Source of the DNA: Liquidambar formosana
Taxonomy: Eukaryota > Streptophyta > Magnoliopsida > Saxifragales > Altingiaceae
DNA: 64,000 nucleotides
Assembly (NCBI GenBank): GCA_039720395.1
Contig: CM077831.1
Span: forward strand, 10,865,803-10,929,802
Direction of reading: 5' to 3'
Part shown: one piece after another, positions 1-11,817 of the stretch
How positions within the stretch are numbered: the stretch's first letter is position 1
Layout of the letters: each line of letters begins with the position of its first letter
The notes under the pieces: model-generated
Seen by the model: only the letters and a program-made list of their open reading frames with translations
Told to the model about the DNA's origin: nothing
The model's database searches: none
Program-made: the position numbers and the translations under genes

Positions 1-576
1 ACTAAATAAGTATAAAAGACTAAATATTAAGGGAGAAAAATATAACATTTTGCATTCTCATCACACCACCATTGCAAAGTATAGGTATGCATATAGGATT
101 GAACCAAATGCTTTCCAAACTAAAATTAAACTTTTCAAAACACTTTTAGGGATAAAATAATGACTAATTAAAGTCAATTTGAAAAGAATTGGGTGGTAAT
201 TGTGAGTCGAATTGAGCTAACCCGAAAGGGGTTAATTAACCAACTTGAACCATATTGAGTCATTTTATCCCTAAGCCATTGATTCATTAAATTGAACCTA
301 AAAATACCTCATATGCATCAATATGAACTCTAATTAACAATTTGGAGATCATTTCAAGGTCAAATGAAAAGTTTGTGACCTAAAAGACGATTATGCCCCT
401 CAAGTCACAAAAGTTCTTATTAACCCCTCAAGATCAACTCTAAATTGAACCAAAATTCATACCCATTATCCTTATGACCCTAAAAACCTAATGCAAGTGA
501 CTCGACTAAAAAACAAAGCAAAAACCTACATGAAATAACAAACCCTAGTAAGGTGGTGCAAAAATGGGGTGTGACA
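1..576 (-). repeat. Gypsy 3' LTR, cut by the window edge
   Basis: Read on the minus strand the LTR starts at 576 with TGTCACACCCC and runs down to base 1, so most of it is outside the window. The same sequence is seen at the start of the LTRs at 4577, 14085 and 23379. It belongs to the minus-strand gypsy element whose 5' LTR is 20881-23379; the internal parts line up once the nested insertions are removed. Confidence 0.85.
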
Positions 577-596
577 ATTACTGCTACCCCTTTCCC
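577..596 (-). other. Polypurine tract of the minus-strand gypsy element
   Basis: Directly before the LTR start the minus strand reads gggaaaggggtagcagtaat, a purine-rich stretch at the place where plus-strand DNA synthesis is primed in LTR retrotransposons. Position and composition are the evidence; function is inferred. Confidence 0.6.
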
Positions 597-1544
597 ATCA
601 TTGAATCTATAACAAGAGCTTAGGTCGAAAGGTATGATAAGATAGGATCTAATGGACTTTACAAATGAATCATGATGAATAAGAATTTCTGAGGGATAAT
701 AAGGTCTATGATCATTAGAGACACACAGGACTCAAGAGAAACAAAGGATGAAAGTAGAGGGACAAATGAAGGAATTGAGAAAGTCAAACAAGAACAAATT
801 GAAAAAGAAGAATAATCAAATTAACTCTATTAGTGGCATGTAGTATTTTAATATCACTAATTCAATAAATGAAACTACTTCTTCTTAACTTATTCACAAA
901 GAATTGCCTTCCATGGTTGGTTACATACAAAACCCCTTTCTTTCTTTTTTATTTTTTTATTTTTTATTTTTTTTAATGAATTGGATTACACCCAAAGTGA
1001 CTTTATGGGCTGCCTACATATCTCCACTTTGATCTTCACATTGATTGAACAAGCTAACATTTTTTTTTTTTTTTTTTTGGGTGGAGAATCAGGTCCTCAT
1101 AGTTCAAAAGATTCACTTTTTTTCATCATTTTTTAAATGCCTTAACTTTTACCTAGGTCGCCTTTTCAAGTTTTCAACCTAGCGCGCCTAGGCTCAACAT
1201 ATAACCATAAAGGGACCACCCTCACTTGGCTTAAACTTCTCCCGTGAGTCACGTACATAGATTGTAGTCTTCCTTGATCACAGGACCTTCTTTTGATTGT
1301 TGTTGATCTTTCTTCTTGATGCTTTTGGATATTAATCCCTTCCCTTTCTTTTTGTACTTTTTTTTTTCACAATTTTTTCTTTTGACTTTTTTTCTTTTTC
1401 TTTTAAGGGAGAGGTAAATAAACATCTCCAAAAGCTCACAGCATGGTAGTTGATTTCTTCTTTTGATCTTTGAATTGTTTCTTACAAGGGTTTCAAGATC
1501 TTCTCAAGTTGCTTGGCCTATTTCTTCACATAGTGTATTGGGTA
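597..1544 (-). mobile_element. Gypsy internal region, 3' non-coding part
   Basis: No coding signal is visible. The stretch shares blocks with the 3' part of the plus-strand gypsy element: the box around 1140-1195 (ctaggtcgccttttcaagtt) is the reverse of the boxes at about 53620-53660 and 54557-54650, and 820-915 is the reverse of 53870-53980. It therefore lies between gag and the 3' LTR. T-rich runs occur at 940-975 and 1060-1080. No reverse transcriptase or integrase sequence is present between gag and the LTR. Confidence 0.7.
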
Positions 1545-1549
1545 GGTGG

Positions 1550-4500
1550 TGTGAACCCAGGAAAATGGCCCACGGGAATTTGGCAAATGCAAAGTGAAAG
1601 ACAACAAAAGGAGTCGCCACCTCATTTTTTAAGGAAAAGAAGAGAGCCATAAAAATGTTTTATTTCCAAAACCTCATGACTCCATTTTAAAAGGAAAGGC
1701 AAAGTCTTTAAAACTAGAAAATTGGATTCTGGGGCTAAGTTACGATGTGGGAAGGTTCTGGGCAAAACCCATAGGCACCCACATCGCCCGAGTTGGTCTT
1801 TTAATTTGATTGGGCTAATTTAATGACTTAATCACATGCAAATCAATATCAATTAACAAAATACAGCATGCATATCAATTACAAATCCATCCTACTCTTT
1901 TAGCAATCATATGTGATGGACAAATTCATCCTAATCCACTAGCAATCACAAGCATGAATGCACCCTACTCCACTAGCAATCATATGTGATGGACAAATGA
2001 ATAAAAAAAGGAAAACTTAGGATACTTAGTATCATAGGACGGACTTGAACATCAATTGAGCGCCTACGTACCACGTATGGAAATACATGGATCAAAGTCC
2101 ACGTAGTTCGAAAAGAATAGGGTTAAATCCTAATACGGATTTATGGTAAAACCCTTAGTTTCCTCATTTGAAAGATAAAATATAAGAAAACCAAGTTTGA
2201 AACCAAGTAATTTTCACAGGATGGAAAACTTTGAGAAAAATAGGTAAATTATTTTATAAGGAAACCTCTAGTAACGACGATGTATCCATATTAAGAAATA
2301 ACCCTAAAAGGGGAGAGGAGAAAGAAAGGTTAGGAAAAGTGAATTAGGGCACTTCATACCCTACTTACCTTATGCAATTTTCTCTGAGCAATGGCAAGCT
2401 TTATCGATAACAGCCTTATTTGCAATAAGGCAATTATTACACCTATTTGCACCCTTACACGTGCTCAAAACCATGTAAAAAGAACAAAATACTAATCTGG
2501 ACAAAATCATATTAAGGCCTAAAATCATCCATTAATCATGTAAACAACAAGAATAATGAATAAATAAAAAACGTAATACAAACCTATATGCAATGACCTA
2601 ACTAACATGCATAAAAATCTACCAAAAATCATGAGAACATCCAATAATATCAACAAACATAATAACAAAGTCTATTCTAGACAAAACGGTAATATTTTAT
2701 GTAAAGTATGAAAAAAGGACCTTCCTACGGCGAGCTTTCTTAAGCAAAACTATCCTAAGATAATTTCACGTAAAAAAGTCATTATGGGGAGGTGCAATCA
2801 TCATATTCTACATAAAATATATATCCTAGAACACAATGGAAGTGATTTCATGCTTAAACACATCACAGAAAGCTCTCATGCAAAACCTTACCTAAATAAA
2901 AAGGATAATCTCTCCAAAAACCCTAGAAAATCCACTGTATGAATGCAAACCTAGCATGATTCAACTATATGCAGCATATATAGAATGACTATGATGAGCA
3001 ACAACTCAAAAAACTAAGCTAAACATTCTGTATGAAACTTGCATGAAATCAGGGTTACGAAAACCCTAATTTCACAACTATGCATTATAACCCATGAAAC
3101 AACTCTAAAATATGCTCAAACTATCATGAATATGACCAATATCATGTATATTAGCTAACAGAAGCATTAGTTCATGACAATTATCACAATAAATAAACTA
3201 CATGACACATATATGATTTCAAAGGATAAAAAGAATAATGCTTTCAAAACCTTAGTAAACTAAAGGTTATCAAGCAAATAAAACCATGACCCATCCTAAA
3301 ATCATTCATATCACATTACAAAAGCATTGAATTGAACTAACATGTGAAGCTACTACATGCCTGAGAACTATCATAGAAGAAAGAAAGAGAAGAAGAAAGA
3401 GAAACCCTAATTTCAGAATTTGAAAGCATGGTCTACCTCTTGTAGAACTTCTCTTGGCTTTGAAATAACTCTTCTCTTGCTCGCTTAGGGTTAAGGAAGC
3501 TCTCTTTAATGTTTTTTAGCTTCCAATCTCGTAGCTCCCTCCACTCTCTAAGTGTAAAGTGCACTTCTGGCCTCTCTATATGCTGAATATCATGTTCTTT
3601 ATATAGAAGACTGACCTAATAAACCAATAGCTAAGATTATTCATTAAATAATGATCCTAGAGTTATTAGAGACTCTCTTGGTGCTCAAACAACTCAAAAT
3701 TACTAAATCCCAAGAGGAAACAACTTGCAAGGGCGGAGGAATTCGTCAAAAGAGGGGTCAGGAGTCAGAATCCTAAGCGAATACGGAGTCGCTTGGGTGA
3801 CCAACCAGGCCTGGATGATTAGCCGTTTGGGCCTTGATAGCTGACCGTCCAGCTCCAGACGGTTACCCGAGGCATCCTGCCAGTTTGCCTCGGTTTTGAC
3901 TTCTAATCCTTTTGGGAGTCTTTCAGGGGTCAAATTAAGTCCGATTTTAACGAAATAAAAGCCAAAACGACCGTGGTTTGAAGAAGAACACATTTTTAGA
4001 CATTTTAGGATAAAAATCCTTAACCATGGGTGCATGGTTAGGCTTTACAAAGGCGGCTAACCATGGTGCACTACCATCACAAAGCTAGGGTTTACACACA
4101 AGGTTGAGCCATATGCTTTCCAAATCAAAATTCAACATTTTTAAACATATTTAGGATGTAAATAAAGCCCAATTGAAGTTAAATAAGAGAAAATTGAGTG
4201 GGTCACATGAGTCAATTTGAGCAAACCAAGAAATGGTCTTTTAGCCAACCTGAACCGTTATGAGCCAAATTGATCTTAAACCATTAATTCATCAAATTGA
4301 ACCTATATATAGACTTTATATATCCATATGAACTCAAAGGAACAACTAAGACTCATTTCGAAGTCAAATAGAAAATATACAACTTAAAAGATGATTATGC
4401 CCTCAAAGTTGCAAAAGTTCTTATTGACTATTGAAATGAACTCCAAATCACTTCAAAATTCATACACATGACATTCAATACCATAGAAACTCAATGCAAA

Positions 4501-4577
4501 AGACTAGACTCGAAAAGAACACAAAAACCTACATGAAATGATGAACTCTAGCTAAGGTGACAAAATGGGGTGTGACA
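1550..4577 (-). mobile_element. Gypsy solo LTR with target duplication ggtgg
   Basis: This 3.0 kb LTR starts on the minus strand with TGTCACACCCC (4577) and ends with GGGTTCACA (1550). It is flanked by the 5-bp direct repeat ggtgg at 1545-1549 and 4578-4582, so it is a complete insertion reduced to one LTR. It lies in the 3' non-coding part of the minus-strand gypsy element. A CACGTG box at 2458-2463 and its surroundings are shared with the other two LTR copies. The ORF at 3703-4035 has no recognisable domain and is probably chance. Confidence 0.9.
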
Positions 4578-4582
4578 GGTGG

Positions 4583-5305
4583 TCCCTTATATTTACCATT
4601 TTGGGACTTTTTCAAATTTTCTAGTCAATTACTCACAGTTTATTCATCATTCTTTGTGTTTGCTACTTTCGTGGAAGGAGTTTTTGAGATTCTTAGCAAA
4701 TATTTTCATGCCACTTTAATTGTCAATTGACCAATGAGAAGAGAAATAGAAAGACAATGGAATTTTTGAAATCAGACATTTTATTAAAGGAATGAAGAAG
4801 AAGACATTGAAAATCTTGACTTGAGCAATTATTAGGACTCAAAAGACTCATAACTTCAAAGGATATTTGACTTGAAGATAAAAAACAATTAACTAACTAG
4901 AAAACAAACATAAAACCTAAACTTTTTATCACAAATAGTCATGAAAAAATTGGTGAAATAGTAAGCACTAATTAGATTGCCTTTAGAGTGAATCATTGGG
5001 TGCCTTAGGTGGAGAGACAATTCCCTTGTCAAAAAGGTCTTGGATTTCATGTTTCAACCTTGGGCATCGATCAGTGCTATGCCCCTTGCCTTGGTGGAAG
5101 TCACAATACTCATTCTTTTTGAAGCGATGAGGTAATGGGTTAGGCAATGGTGCTGGGTCAAGGGGTTAAAGCAAGCCTTTCACCTTCGACTTCTTAAAAA
5201 CATCACTCAATGGCATGTAGAGTTCGGTGAATTGGCGGGACTACTGGGGTGACATGGTATTGACATGTCTATGCATCTTTTCATTGTTTCCATATTAGGA
5301 GTTCC
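4583..5305 (-). pseudogene. Gypsy gag C-terminal part (zinc finger) and 3' non-coding start
   Basis: On the minus strand 5105-5064 encodes CDFHQGKGHSTDRC, a CX2HX4HX4C finger as found at the end of Gag in many plant Ty3/gypsy elements, followed by a helix-like KHEIQDL stretch. Stops lie close by, so the frame is dead. This segment continues the gag remnant at 18828-19801; the two were split by the copia element whose target duplication gttcc is at 5301-5305 and 18828-18832. After the finger the sequence goes straight into non-coding DNA up to the solo LTR; no protease, RT, RNase H or integrase follows. Confidence 0.75.
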
Positions 5306-6983
5306 TATTAGGATTATGCCCTAGAGCCAATCATAGAGATGATTGTTTAGGGATTAGGAACAATCGATCGATTTCATCTATGCATGTCACATTTATTATT
5401 GATTTAATAAAATGGCTTATTCTATTATGTTTATATGCATTATTTATATTTACATAATATGTCCATGGAGTTAGAGTTGAGAATATGAAATTACAAAGTA
5501 TTGTAATTTTGAGACTGTAAATATATCTCTGTACTAAACTCCTAAAACATTCCTAGTTGAAGGTTCACTATGATGGACAGTAATGAACCATAGGACTAGC
5601 ACTTGTTAGATTGACTCTACAGGAGGATAGCTAGTCTCAAGCTATTTATGTGGAGACACTACAACCAACAAGTGGGTGCCTATTACAAGAATAGGTACAC
5701 TGAATGTGACCAAAGATATGAGATAAACTGAATGGAGTTTTAACCTACCTATCAATCAATTTCTCATTGTTATAGTGGTACAAGTAATCTTTAGACCTAA
5801 GACACCATGGTTGTCTTATGCATATAGCTTTAGAAGTTTGATAACACTAAGTGCACATCCTATTCAGGGGTCTGTAAGGGTGTTCATTGGCCCTACTACT
5901 ATGTGTGTGAAGGCATGTGAGTGATCAACAAGGAATCCATCACTCTCAGGAAAAGGAGAATGAATGTCTCATATAGCATTCATTGAATATAACTCATTAA
6001 ATCCATGGGCCCATGGTAGTATGATTATAGAAAGGAGTTTCCATAAGTTCATCATTGAGTTGATATTAATGAATGAGTATAAAGTAATTGAACTAGGGAC
6101 TTGACAGACTTCCATGTCCTATTAGTTCAATTAGGAGACATTGTGTTGATGGAAGGATGTAATTGTAACCTGTAAACTATAACAAAAGGGTTCTTTGTAA
6201 ATGACTATTCAGCTCATTAAGGACCACACCATGAGCCATATGCTAGGTGTTACTCATGGTTAGTAAAAGCCCTAATTGATATAAATGAGTTATAATCAAT
6301 TAGGGAATTGGAAGGAGTTCCAATTGGACCCTTAATGGAAAGAGTTCCATTGTGCACACCTCGTGCTATCCCTACTACTTGATGATGTGAACCTAATGGG
6401 TCACACACTGATCATGCTAAGAGAGCTTGAATGTCTATGAGAGAAAAGGCATAAGTGAATAAAAGAATTGTTCTCAAGGGGCAAGGTTGTATAAGATACA
6501 AATTAGAGGGGTTATTGTGCAATTAAGAGTAATTACACAAAACCCTCTAGGATTTGAAGACCTCCCTTGGCCAGCCCTAGTTGGAGGCTATTTAAAGCCT
6601 TTTATGATATGATGACATCATCACTTGAAACACTCTTGGAGGCTCCCAAGTGCGGCATAAAATTTCAGCTCTCCCTCTCTCTTTCTCCTCTCTTCTCTTA
6701 CTCTAGCATCAATAAGGAAAAGAAGGAAAGGACTTCAAGTTCAAACTAGGTGTGGATACCGTTGGAGGCAGTAGACTTGGACTGCTTATTCATTGCTGCT
6801 CAGAGTTCAAGCTTGGAGCAAAAAGGAGAAGACAAAGCTTGGAGCATAAAGGAGAAGACTTTGTTCAACTGTAAGTATCTTAACTCTCTTTGTATTATGC
6901 ATAATTGGATTCATGGGTTTGGGAATCGTAGGAAAATTTTAATTCTGCCTTTGTATGTTTTCCTTCCTATTCGATTCCCAACA
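5306..6983 (+). repeat. Copia 5' LTR
   Basis: About 1.68 kb, ending in CCCAACA just before the primer site. The first bases are TATTAGG where other copies have TGTTAGG. It matches the LTRs at 17124, 38359, 46246 and 56568 along its whole length. A splice-donor-like GTAAGT is at 6871. Confidence 0.9.
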
Positions 6984-6984
6984 G

Positions 6985-6997
6985 TGGTATTAGAGCC
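6985..6997 (+). other. Primer binding site (initiator Met tRNA)
   Basis: tggtattagagcc starts two bases after the LTR end. The usual plant copia site, complementary to the 3' end of initiator methionine tRNA, is tggtatcagagc; this copy has one C-to-T change. Confidence 0.85.
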
Positions 6998-8510
6998 ATG
7001 ATTATGCCTAATACAAACTGCATATGGGTTGGAATTTATGGTAAATTGATTGGTTAATAAATTTGGAATTTATGTTCATGCATTAAAGCTTGTTCTCTCT
7101 CATGGCCAAACCTAGGGTTTATGAACCCTAGGTTGTTTTCTCTTCTACTCCTCTTCTAAAATAAGTTTTAGAGCTGCTGGTTATTCAAGAGTTGAATAGG
7201 GATTGAGTTTGGAGAAGAAGAATAGTTTTCATGGTAGCCATGAAAAACCGTCATCTTGTTTTGCATGCCAAAATCAGAGTTCTTCTCCAAAATTTTTGAG
7301 CCATATATGGTTAGAAAGCTCTTTGAATCAGCTTTCCAAACCACCAAACGGTTCATCGATCTGAGTTTTGTAGTGAAAGTTATGAATTGTTTACTACAGG
7401 CTGTCAGGGAAGACAGTTTTGCTTGGGAATGATGCAACAGCCACAACTGTGAGTTTTTTATGGAGATCAAAGGCTTGGCAATGCTTGCCACCACTTGGGT
7501 TATGCTCTAGATATGGTAGGGAAGGGTTCCCAAGCATTCGGATGCATCATAATTGGATTATGATTCTAGATCAGAAGGAAGAAGGAGAAGACCACCATGT
7601 TCGAATCTGGGTTTTAGAACCCTAGAGTTCTTGCTACTGTTATGATTAGAAACTTCTGTAAAATTGATGAATAATCATTATAGGACGAGGATATATGATG
7701 TATAGATCATATTCTTTAAGTTTCAAAAGAGTCTTGATGCATAAAGAATAAAAAAGTTTGATTTCTTGGAAGAACACAGCAGGCTGTTTTTCTGCAGAAA
7801 GTCATCAATGGAGTTTCGTTCATAACTTGAGTTAGGGAACTCAAAATTGTATGAAACCACTTGCATTAGTTTCCTAAGACATGTAGGATACTAGGAAAAA
7901 TAATTTGGTAGCCTGAATTAATCATCTTGCTGGGTTTTAAATCAATTTGTGACCATGGACAGTATGCTGTCGAATTCTGGACAGCCCACTGTTCTTGAAT
8001 TGTTTAGAACAATTGGGGATGATTTGATCATCCAAACCACTTCAATTAGCTTAGTAATTCATGTAGGGACATGATACAAAAGTTGATTTTTTTGGTGGAG
8101 TCGAATTGATTGAGTTTTAGAAACAATTGTGACCTTGGATGTCCTCCCATGCTGGTGCCAGCAAGGGTTCTTGAAACCCTAGCCAATTGTTGATGTTGGC
8201 AGCCTTCTTGGCCACTCCACACGTGTCCTAGGGCTAGACCACGACCCTAGCAAGTGTCCCCTTGGTTGTCCTTGGCTCCCCACACTCGTTGGTGGCCATG
8301 GCAGCTTTGCTTTGCCTTGGCAGCCCCTTGGCCTAGCTGTGGCCAAACTGTGGCAACCCCCTGGCCAAGCCATGGCAGCCCACTAAAGTGGTGGCCGCCT
8401 TAGGGTTTCTTAGGAAACCCTAATTCCCATTAATGAAAAAAACCCTAATTCATTAATTGCATTAATTGAAACCCTAATTAGGCTATTAATTACCTTAATT
8501 AAAGTGTTTA

Positions 8511-8537
8511 ATGATTGGTCATTAAATGACCAATCAT
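8511..8537. repeat. Perfect 13-bp-arm hairpin in copia leader
   Basis: Arms ATGATTGGTCATT and AATGACCAATCAT with a single A between them. A second, slightly shorter version is at 8689-8714 and a decayed one near 8879-8906. Equivalent hairpins occur in the leader of the other copia copy at about 59343-59367 and 59531-59557. Confidence 0.8.
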
Positions 8538-10043
8538 GGTTATTAATTATTTGGGCAAAATTAATTGCATTTATGATTCTAGGGTTTAGGGTTTAGGAAA
8601 CCCTAATTCGTATTAATTAAACCCTAATTCTATTAATGCATTAATTAATAACTAAACATAGTCATTAATGTGTCTAACCTAAGGTTAAATGATTGGTCAT
8701 TAATGACCAGTCATGATCATTAATGGTTTAGTAATTAATCATTGGCATTTAATAGGTTTAAGGTTTAGGGTTTTAGAAACCCTAATTAGTGCATATTAAT
8801 TTAGTGTAATTAATATGCTATGTGGCATTAATTAAATCTTAATCCTAATCATTAATACCATACAAACCTAGGGTTTAAATGATTTGTTATTTATTGACCA
8901 ATCATTAAGCATTTAATGCATTAGGGTTACATTTAGGGTTTAGAGTTAATGCACTTAGGGTTTAGGGTTTTAGGAAACCCTAATGCACTAATTAATTAAT
9001 AAAATGATTTTATCTAATTCCGAAATTGATTATTTAATTAATGTTGATTAATTTTATAATGTTTTAAATGGTTTAAAGCACAATTTAGGATTAAATTAAA
9101 ATCTGGAAATTTTAATTAAATGAAATTGTTTTGTTTAATTAAAAAGACCCTAATATTTGATATTAGAGTTTAATTAGGGGACTTTAGATGTTGCAATTGA
9201 TTTGATTGATTGAAACTAAAAGCCTTAAATGTTAAGACTTAATTAATTCTGGAAATTATGCATATCCATGAGATTAGGACACATTAATAAGATTAATGAA
9301 ATACCAATCAATAGAACTACCATAATGCCCATATGTTTTATTGCTTATAGTTATTTCTTTTATTATGCAATGTGATTGTATGTTTAAGAATGGATGATGA
9401 TTATGGACTATACCCTTTAAACCAATTGTGATTGGCTGTCTTATGAATGGGTTGTATTATTTTCAAGAGTTGTAATTTAATTATGGTGGTGTAATTATTT
9501 ATTTTGGGGCTTGCATGCCACTTTCTTCTCTCTCTCTATCATTCTCTTATGTACCCCACATTCCCTTTATGTATCCCTTTCTTTAAATTATGTAAATGTT
9601 ATGTAATCGAGAGTGCACTAAGGAGCATGGTGGACCTAAAGGAGCATGGTGGAGCCTTACAAGCCAATGGTGAAGACCATCAAGCCTATGGAGGAGATTG
9701 AAGGACTTGAAAGCTTGAAGAAGATTTTCAAGAAAGCATGCTATGTTCTGAATGAATGTTTTACGATCAGCTACAACCACCTTAGACCTTGGATTCAATC
9801 CATTGGCTTGGATTGAATCTTCTTAAAGTCCATAATCATCATAGTGGGAGCTTTTAATGAGATTAATAGTGATAGCTCCAAATCCAAAGATCATTATATG
9901 TCACCTTAGAGGGACTAATATCGATAAGTGGATTTTAGATATAATGTTGTTATATTTTATTTATATGCATGAGATGTATGTTAAATTAGTTAATTTGATG
10001 AGACCCTTAAAACCACTCTATTCTAATATTAAGTTGGAAATAG

Positions 10044-10711
10044 TAGGGGTGTTAATGGTTTTGGTTAAAACCGAGAACCAAACCGAACCAAACCGAACTG
10101 GGCAGTTTTGTTTGGTTTTTTGGTGATTAGGTTTGGTTATGGTTTTAATTTTAGAACATCGAACTTAATTGGTTTGGTTTTGGTTTTCAATTTTAAAAAA
10201 CCAAACCAAACCGAAAAAACCGAAATATATATATATATAAACTTAAAGTTTGTAAATTCCCAATTCTAATAAGGGTAAAATAAGTAATGGTATTGTTTTT
10301 GTTGATTTTAAGTTTCTTATTGTTTTCCATTTTTTAGATTGGCATGTATTAAACTATCTATTAATGTTGTATGTATTAATATTGTGTGTGATATTGACAT
10401 ATTGATATATGTCAATATGTTTCTATTTTGAAACAATGTTTGTTTTTTGTAGTTGCTAATGTAATGCTTTTATTAAAAATGTTTTTATTTGGAGTTTGGC
10501 ATGTCATTTTTTTTATTTTTAATTAATTGTTGTTACTTGATAGGTTAAAACCGAAACTGAACCGAACCAAACTGAAATATAATGGTTTGGTTTGGTTTGG
10601 TTTTTTTATAGTATGATTTGGTTTTGGTTTGGGAGGAACAAAACCGAAGTATAATGGTTTGGTTTGAAATCTCCCCTAAAACCGAACCAAACTGAACCAT
10701 TAACACCCCTA
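10044..10711. mobile_element. hAT-type MITE with 8-bp target duplication
   Basis: 668 bp, terminal inverted repeat taggggtgttaatggtt at both ends, flanked by ggaaatag at 10036-10043 and 10712-10719. Eight-bp duplications and short inverted ends are typical of hAT elements. The interior repeats aaccgaaccaaa-type units on both strands and has no coding frame. The related copia copy near 60680-60700 lacks the insert and shows the empty site. Confidence 0.9.
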
Positions 10712-11268
10712 GGAAATAGAGAATACATTAGGGAATGGATTCTTCATTGCCTTCTATCATTATAGGATCATCTAACGTCCCTTAATGTGGGTACCTGGCT
10801 GTAGACATGTAGGAGCTACCCATGTTAAAGACATTACTTGAAACTATCACATATAAGATATCACAGGGTGCCTAAACTGGTATATACCAAGAAACTATAA
10901 TGTGAGGTATATATTTAGCGAAACATACCTGTGTGAATGATGGGTTTAACTTAACTAGGGAAGTATTCCAAGAAACTATAATGTGAGGAGTATGCACCCT
11001 AGAGGCAAAATGATTGGAACTTGCTTATAAAGCAATAGATAAGGAGTTGTCTTCTTATTGTGGGTTAGAAGTCAAGAAACTATAATGTGAGGCTTCTAGG
11101 TCACAGTGGGACCTAATCCCCATTAGGAATGAGATTCTCGAATTCCATTAGAGGGTGTATGGAATTTGATAAAATAGTGGGAGGTACCATATGATTAAAG
11201 ACCTGATCATTATGGATTAAAAATGAAATCTAATTCTTTATTTTAATTTTTATATGTAGTTCATAGAA

Positions 11269-11817
11269 ATGGCTCACCTCAACCCACTATCCAAAATATT
11301 GGACATCAACCGTTTGACTGGACCAAACTATCTTGATTGGCTGAGGAACTTAAAAATTGTTTTAACTTCCGAAAAGATTACCTACACACTTGATGGCACA
11401 CTTCCTGAGGCTTTGGTTGAGGCTGCAACTCAGTAGGAGAAAGATGCTTATTAGAAGCGCATGGACGACGATTTGAAGGCAAGATGCTATATGATGGCAT
11501 CCATGAGCCCTAAGCTTAAGAAGCAACATGAGTCCATAGGAAGTGCTTACGAGATTTTTCTCAACATACAAGAGTTGTATGAGAAAGAATTCTTACTTGA
11601 ATTTAATGAAACTACTACTTCCAAGTCTAAGCTCAAGCCCAAGGGCATGGGCATAGGCGAGGGTAAGAGTACTCGAAGGAAGAAGAAAGGTAACAACAAA
11701 GCCAAAGGAACTTGTTTTCATTGCGGCAAGGATGGGCACTGGAAACGTAACTGCCGGGAGTATCTAGATACTCTAAAGAACCAACCTTTGGAAGGTATGG
11801 ATCATGCTCTAAACTAA
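11269..11817 (+). pseudogene. Copia gag, broken by two stops
   Basis: Starts at the ATG 11269 and matches the first 175 or so residues of the 61189 protein (LTGPNYLDWLRNLKIVL motif shared). Two in-frame TAG codons at 11434-11436 and 11452-11454 stand where a Gln codon is expected; both fit C-to-T changes. After them the frame is open to 11817 and contains an intact zinc knuckle CFHCGKDGHWKRNC (CX2CX4HX4C) at about 11713-11754. Gag forms the virus-like particle and the knuckle binds RNA. No active product is expected from this copy. Confidence 0.85.

Larger units (their letters stand above)
6871..11259 (+). other. Candidate leader intron of copia element 1
   Basis: Donor-like ctGTAAGTat at 6871 lies in the 5' LTR near its end. 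The acceptor-like run ttaatttttatatgtAG ends at 11259, ten bases before the gag ATG at 11269; CTAAT at about 11230 could serve as branch site. The interval contains the primer site, the long leader and a MITE. The same two sites exist in the copy at 56568 (58089 and 61179). Splicing is inferred from sequence only. Confidence 0.5.
6998..11268 (+). mobile_element. Long 5' leader of copia element 1
   Basis: No long frame and no recognisable protein is seen in about 4.3 kb, including a 668 bp MITE. The stretch 8400-8990 is rich in aaaccctaat, its complement and tttaggg units, and carries repeated hairpins. A matching leader of about 3 kb lies at 58237-61188. Small frames (7419-7625, 9504-9701, 9857-10126) look like chance. 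Confidence 0.75.

Noticed and set aside
1249..1431. Lys-rich small frame
   Set aside because: It comes from T-rich low-complexity DNA in the gypsy 3' region.
8179..8373. GC-richer patch with a 64-codon frame in the copia leader
   Set aside because: The sister leader (59090-59230) has the same patch but no matching open frame.
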